Assembly (NCBI RefSeq): GCF_037975245.1
Contig: NC_092570.1
Coordinates: 6,615,001-6,679,000 of the forward strand
Length of the DNA stretch: 64,000 nucleotides
Reading direction: 5' to 3'
Source: Apostichopus japonicus
Lineage: Eukaryota; Echinodermata; Holothuroidea; Aspidochirotida; Stichopodidae
The translations under genes and the position numbers were made by a program. Positions 61,401-64,000 of the stretch are shown here, one piece after another. Numbering within the stretch: position 1 is the stretch's first letter; every line of letters begins with the position of its first letter. The notes beneath the pieces were generated by a model. It ran no database searches, had not been told where the DNA came from, and saw only the letters and a program-made list of their open reading frames with translations.

Positions 61401-63712
61401 GAATGTGAATACGTCTTAGCGCAGCACACAGCCGAGCAGGCTGCAGATTCAGGCCTGCCTGCTTTCAATTTGATTGGACGTTATCACAAGGAGCGACCCG
61501 ACGACAAGATAAGTCTGTTGAATTACATCAGATTAGAAATGAGTGGGAAAGACTTCAAAATGCATAACCAGATTTTGTACGTCGACGGAGAGCAGGTCGC
61601 CACTCCTTACATGGGGGATGACATTTCTATTAATCTCTTGCCGGATGGTGCTTTTGTAAGTGTTGTTTTGTCATTTTTACAGGAACATGAAGTGGGGGAG
61701 TGGGGGTGGGGTGGGGGGAGTAAAGAGTCACATTTAAATGAGAGAGAATGATATAAAATGATACTAGTCGAATGCAGTGAATGATGGCAATGTTCAATTA
61801 GTCCCTCAATATGACAATATTTTGGTTGTCCCAGGTTCTCACAAAACTGAACAGATTTAAGAGAAATGTTTAGAGTAATAATTTTAAACCAGAAACTGTA
61901 CAGTGAGGTTTGCATTTTACCATATTTAGAAATCTATTCTTTGAGCTCCTAGAATTCCTTTATGAAGATTTTTTTTTATTTGGGGATAGAGGGTGGGGTG
62001 CTAGGGGAGGGTTGTTGTGGTTAATAGTGGAAATTTGTGGTGAAACCTGAAACCCACAAAAAAAAATTGTGATTTAGGTGGGGATGCGAGCAGGATAATG
62101 GAAGTGTGAACTTAAGAACTTTACCCTTTAGATTTCGAAGTGGACATGAAAATTACTCTGATGAAGTTTTTTTTCACGTGAATTTTCATCCAGTTCAGAA
62201 AGGAATTTTTGATGTTTGCTTTTAAAAGAAAGTTGTCCATATAGCTCTTGTTCTATGCAGTTCTGAATTCATCCTAATGGTAATTTGATATCTTAAAATC
62301 AAAGGAGCAGATATACCTATTATCAGTAGAGAATTAGAGTGATTAATATGATTGATTATTAACATGATATGATTAATATAATATACCATCCTAAGTAGTT
62401 AAGTAGAAGTAAGCCAGAGCTCAAACTGAGGTAGAAGTAATTCTTGTTACTGACCGGTAAGACTACAATAACCAGCTTAATGGTACTTTGTTGGTTGAGG
62501 ACATATTTTGGTTCACACAGAGCATTTCTAAGTACTCAACTGTGATTTAAGAAGGCAAAAATTTGCTTTGAAAATCAAGTTACAGAAAAATACTTCTTCG
62601 ATCCTGACATAGAAATGTGTGTCCCTTTATGTACATGTGTGACCATTTATTGATTGTAAGGTTCTTAACATGCATTAATGATTCACTTTAAGTAGAGTAA
62701 AAGAATCGCATTTCTGTTCTTTTAGATACTTGTCACAAGCTTCGGCTTGATGGTTAATTTCAAAGACACGACGGCTACTATAAACCTCAGCGCCACCTAC
62801 AGCCAGAACGTGGACGGCCTGTGTGGCAACTGTGATGGAGTCATCGAAAACGACTGCGAAGGAACTGTAAGTGATGTTTATCTTTTACTGTTAACTTTTG
62901 TTACTATTTCTCTCACTTGTCATATTTCACGAAGATGTCATAAATATTCAACACATCGCTCTGGATCGAGCCCCTATTCCTGTTTGATCTGTCAAATGGA
63001 ATTACTCACAAGCAATAGTTTGCCCGCATGAATTTAGAACAGGACAAAGTTATTAACTGAGTTTCTATTAATGTGTGTTGACTCTAATAATCACTACTTT
63101 CCCTACTGTGCTCACTTACTAATGTGATCCAGTTTCTGTGTTGTTAACAGTTTTTTGGGGGGTGATGACCCTGGGGAGTTATTCTCAGCTACCCCTATAG
63201 TCTATGTGAAAGTAGATAAAGCTCTCAATTTGTTCCTTCTTAACAGTAGTTAGACAGTATGCTCAATTTTTGTATTATTTGAAGTACCAGATTGAAGGTA
63301 TGGCATACATCTGAAGAGGCTACCCCCAACAGGGAACAATCCCTCCCATTTCCCCCGAGCTTCCACCTTCCCATGTTTTTACAAGTAGTTGATCACCTGT
63401 CAAAAATTTTTCTTCTGAGAATCAATAGATGGTATGGAGTACTGCACATGCTCTCGCCCATAATCCCCAACAGGGAGCACTTGCTCTCGCCCATAATCCC
63501 CACCCCTTCTTTCTCAATTAGTTTCTCAACAGTATCATGACACTAGTGTATTTATCTGCTCCTACAGGGCGCAAAAGCCATCAGTGCATGTGCAAAGGAA
63601 TGGGCTGCTCTTGATGAGTGTGCAACCCCAAAACCCTTCGACGCTTGCCTGGAGAACAAGGATAAGCGTGAGGAAGCCGAGAGATTGTGTGGAGAACTTT
63701 ATGGAACTGAGG
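45297..63712 (+). CDS. Mosaic Ig-EGF-Kazal-VWFD protein with Tie-receptor-like N-terminal half (3' end off-window)
   Basis: Sixteen coding exons: 45297-45351, 46038-46352, 47847-48080, 49014-49139, 49642-49806, 53184-53318, 54952-55068, 55725-55841, 56295-56408, 56991-57131, 58743-58889, 59705-59851, 60409-60513, 61324-61655, 62726-62866, 63568-63712. They give 845 residues and continue past the window. Introns 1-13 are all phase 1; the two after the VWFD exons are phase 0. Modules in order: signal peptide [19 protein letters not shown]; Ig-like 1 (GIFEC); Ig-like 2 (VEW..SGIYEC, first Cys absent); three Tie-type EGFs ([47 protein letters not shown]); three EGFs; three Kazal domains ([13 protein letters not shown]); one EGF; VWFD ([20 protein letters not shown]). 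Ig2-EGF1 to EGF3 follow vertebrate Tie2 closely, but no FN3 or kinase is seen. Probably secreted or surface-bound with adhesive or protease-inhibiting modules; that role is inference. Kozak ACCATGG. Confidence 0.9.
46440..46468. repeat. (AT)n microsatellite
   Basis: About 29 bases of AT repeat in intron 2 of the mosaic gene. Confidence 0.95.
47326..47485. mobile_element. Hairpin foldback element (160 bp)
   Basis: GTTAATCAACGGTCTAGCGT.. at the left pairs with ..ACGCTAAACCGTTGATTAAAC at the right. The pairing continues inward through GCGTTACTCAC, ATTAATGCAC and GCACTCGGG around a short CTCCG loop. A separate arm piece (CCTGTGAGTAACGCACGG) lies at about 47201-47219. It sits in intron 2 of the mosaic gene. 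Confidence 0.75.
49385..49477. repeat. GC-rich tandem duplication, two units of about 46 bp
   Basis: CGGGCCGCATGGGCC..CCTGCCCCGGTGTCCG occurs twice in a row, in intron 4 of the mosaic gene. Its base composition differs sharply from the AT-rich surroundings. Confidence 0.85.
51695..51925 (-). mobile_element. tRNA-derived SINE
   Basis: Read on the minus strand, the head has an A-box-like TTAGCTCAGTGG (51905-51916) and a B-box-like GGTTTGAGAC (51861-51870) at tRNA spacing. The body is shared with 3879-4038, and a TACATGCATACATG-type tail follows. It is in intron 5 of the mosaic gene, antisense to it. It is not a functional tRNA, as the acceptor and anticodon arms do not fold as such. Confidence 0.75.
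52420..52774. mobile_element. hAT-type miniature element (355 bp)
   Basis: Perfect 8-bp target duplication GTGTTCAT (52412-52419, 52775-52782). Termini CAGTGGCGGAGC and, reversed from the right end, CAGTGGCCGAGC. It shares the CGCTCCGCGCCAACTG..GCGCTCCGCTTAGATAGT block with the 875-bp element at 43761. It is in intron 5 of the mosaic gene. Confidence 0.9.
53386..53756 (-). mobile_element. TTAA-flanked miniature element, copy 2 (inverted)
   Basis: The reverse complement matches the element at 31433-31794 along its whole length. TTAA flanks lie at 53386-53389 and 53753-53756. Internal landmarks shared by both: CATCGATCCCAGAAAATACA and AAAGTTAACTTTTTCAGA, read on the minus strand. It is in intron 6 of the mosaic gene. 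Confidence 0.82.
56531..56560 (+). pseudogene. Fragment of a duplicated EGF exon
   Basis: 30 bases encoding [10 protein letters not shown], 28 of 30 identical to the 3' end of the real EGF exon ending at 56408, and followed by the same donor GTAAGCGA. There is no 5' half of an EGF and no good acceptor in register, so it cannot act as an EGF exon. It is a leftover of a local tandem duplication. Confidence 0.75.
57342..57424 (+). pseudogene. Decayed EGF exon with frameshift and stop
   Basis: It follows an AG acceptor and reads like the EGF exon at 56295 ([20 protein letters not shown]). An extra C (CCCTTGTG against CCTTGTG) shifts the frame into an immediate TGA. A second stop replaces the next Cys codon region, and the 3' end with its donor is gone. 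The real transcript must skip it, joining the Kazal exon at 57131 to 58743, and the phases allow that. Confidence 0.85.
57440..60320 (+). repeat. Intron-plus-exon tandem duplications around the Kazal exons
   Basis: A segment starting GTACAAATTGAACCAA occurs at about 57450, 59190 and 60148. The Kazal exons at 58743 and 59705, with their flanking introns, are 962 bp apart and almost identical. The first unit holds about 770 extra bases (57848-58618) relative to the second, including another diverged partial copy near 58340-58400. Confidence 0.85.
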
Positions 63713-64000
63713 GTAAGTTTGAGAAAAAAGAAAATTAATAAACTTTCAATTTACCTAATAAGCTGTTCATTTGATTCTCACAAGTTATCCACGGGGAGGG
63801 GGGGGGGGATTCATTAACATTAATCAGTTGCAAACCCGATGGGCTGGAATGAATCCAAAATACTTGCAAACTTGCGTCATTGTTTGAAGAGAATCTTATT
63901 TTCAAATGAAATTTTCATTATTACTCTACAATGTAGTATGTCATGATATGAAAATGACTTAACATTCAATGGTAAACAAATGTTTTAACTTTGACTGGTG
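63713..64000 (+). other. Start of intron 16 of the mosaic gene
   Basis: Begins with GTAAGTTTG after a phase-1 exon end. The gene continues beyond the window. Only a G run (63797-63808) stands out. Confidence 0.7.

Noticed and set aside
53184-63712. Tie receptor tyrosine kinase
   Set aside because: The ectodomain resembles Tie, but no FN3, transmembrane or kinase exon is in the window and Kazal/VWFD modules follow, so the gene name was withheld.

Overview
The window is nuclear DNA from an animal, probably an echinoderm and perhaps a sea cucumber. Genes are split by GT-AG introns, non-coding DNA is AT-rich, and there is no bacterial-style gene packing. I read the lineage from gene content (an animal laccase, a Tie-receptor-like ectodomain, Kazal/EGF/VWFD mosaics) and from abundant small hAT elements, so the species call is inference.

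Layout: (1) 1-2112 (+) is the last two coding exons of RNASEH2B, preceded by a minisatellite. (2) 2113-10797 is intergenic, with several hAT-type miniature elements and a degenerate AGGTCA-bearing repeat. (3) 10798-13050 (-) is a large single coding exon for an ankyrin-repeat protein with a long charged tail. (4) 16673-23757 (-) is a three-exon coiled-coil protein whose splice phases join exactly; I do not recognise the family. (5) 25412-34960 (+) is a complete eight-exon laccase-type multicopper oxidase, 663 residues, with all copper motifs present. Its introns hold a U2-snRNA-headed retroposon, a TTAA-flanked miniature element and a hairpin element. (6) 34961-45296 is a gene-poor, transposon-rich gap. 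(7) 45297 to beyond the right edge (+) is a mosaic secreted or cell-surface gene, 16 exons so far: signal peptide, two Ig-like domains, three Tie-type EGF repeats, three more EGF repeats, three Kazal domains, another EGF and a VWFD domain.

The most notable object is the last gene. Its N-terminal half follows the order and motifs of the Tie (angiopoietin receptor) ectodomain, but it continues into EGF, Kazal and VWFD modules instead of FN3 and kinase domains. It shows exon shuffling in progress: thirteen consecutive phase-1 introns, a near-perfect recent Kazal exon duplication, and two decayed EGF exons left in introns.

At least nine hAT-like non-autonomous elements were found, seven of them with perfect 8-bp target duplications. 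There is also a TTAA-flanked element family with two inverted copies, a tRNA-derived SINE and several foldback elements. No reverse transcriptase, transposase, rRNA, functional tRNA or CRISPR array was found. All family calls come from reading motifs; no database search was run.
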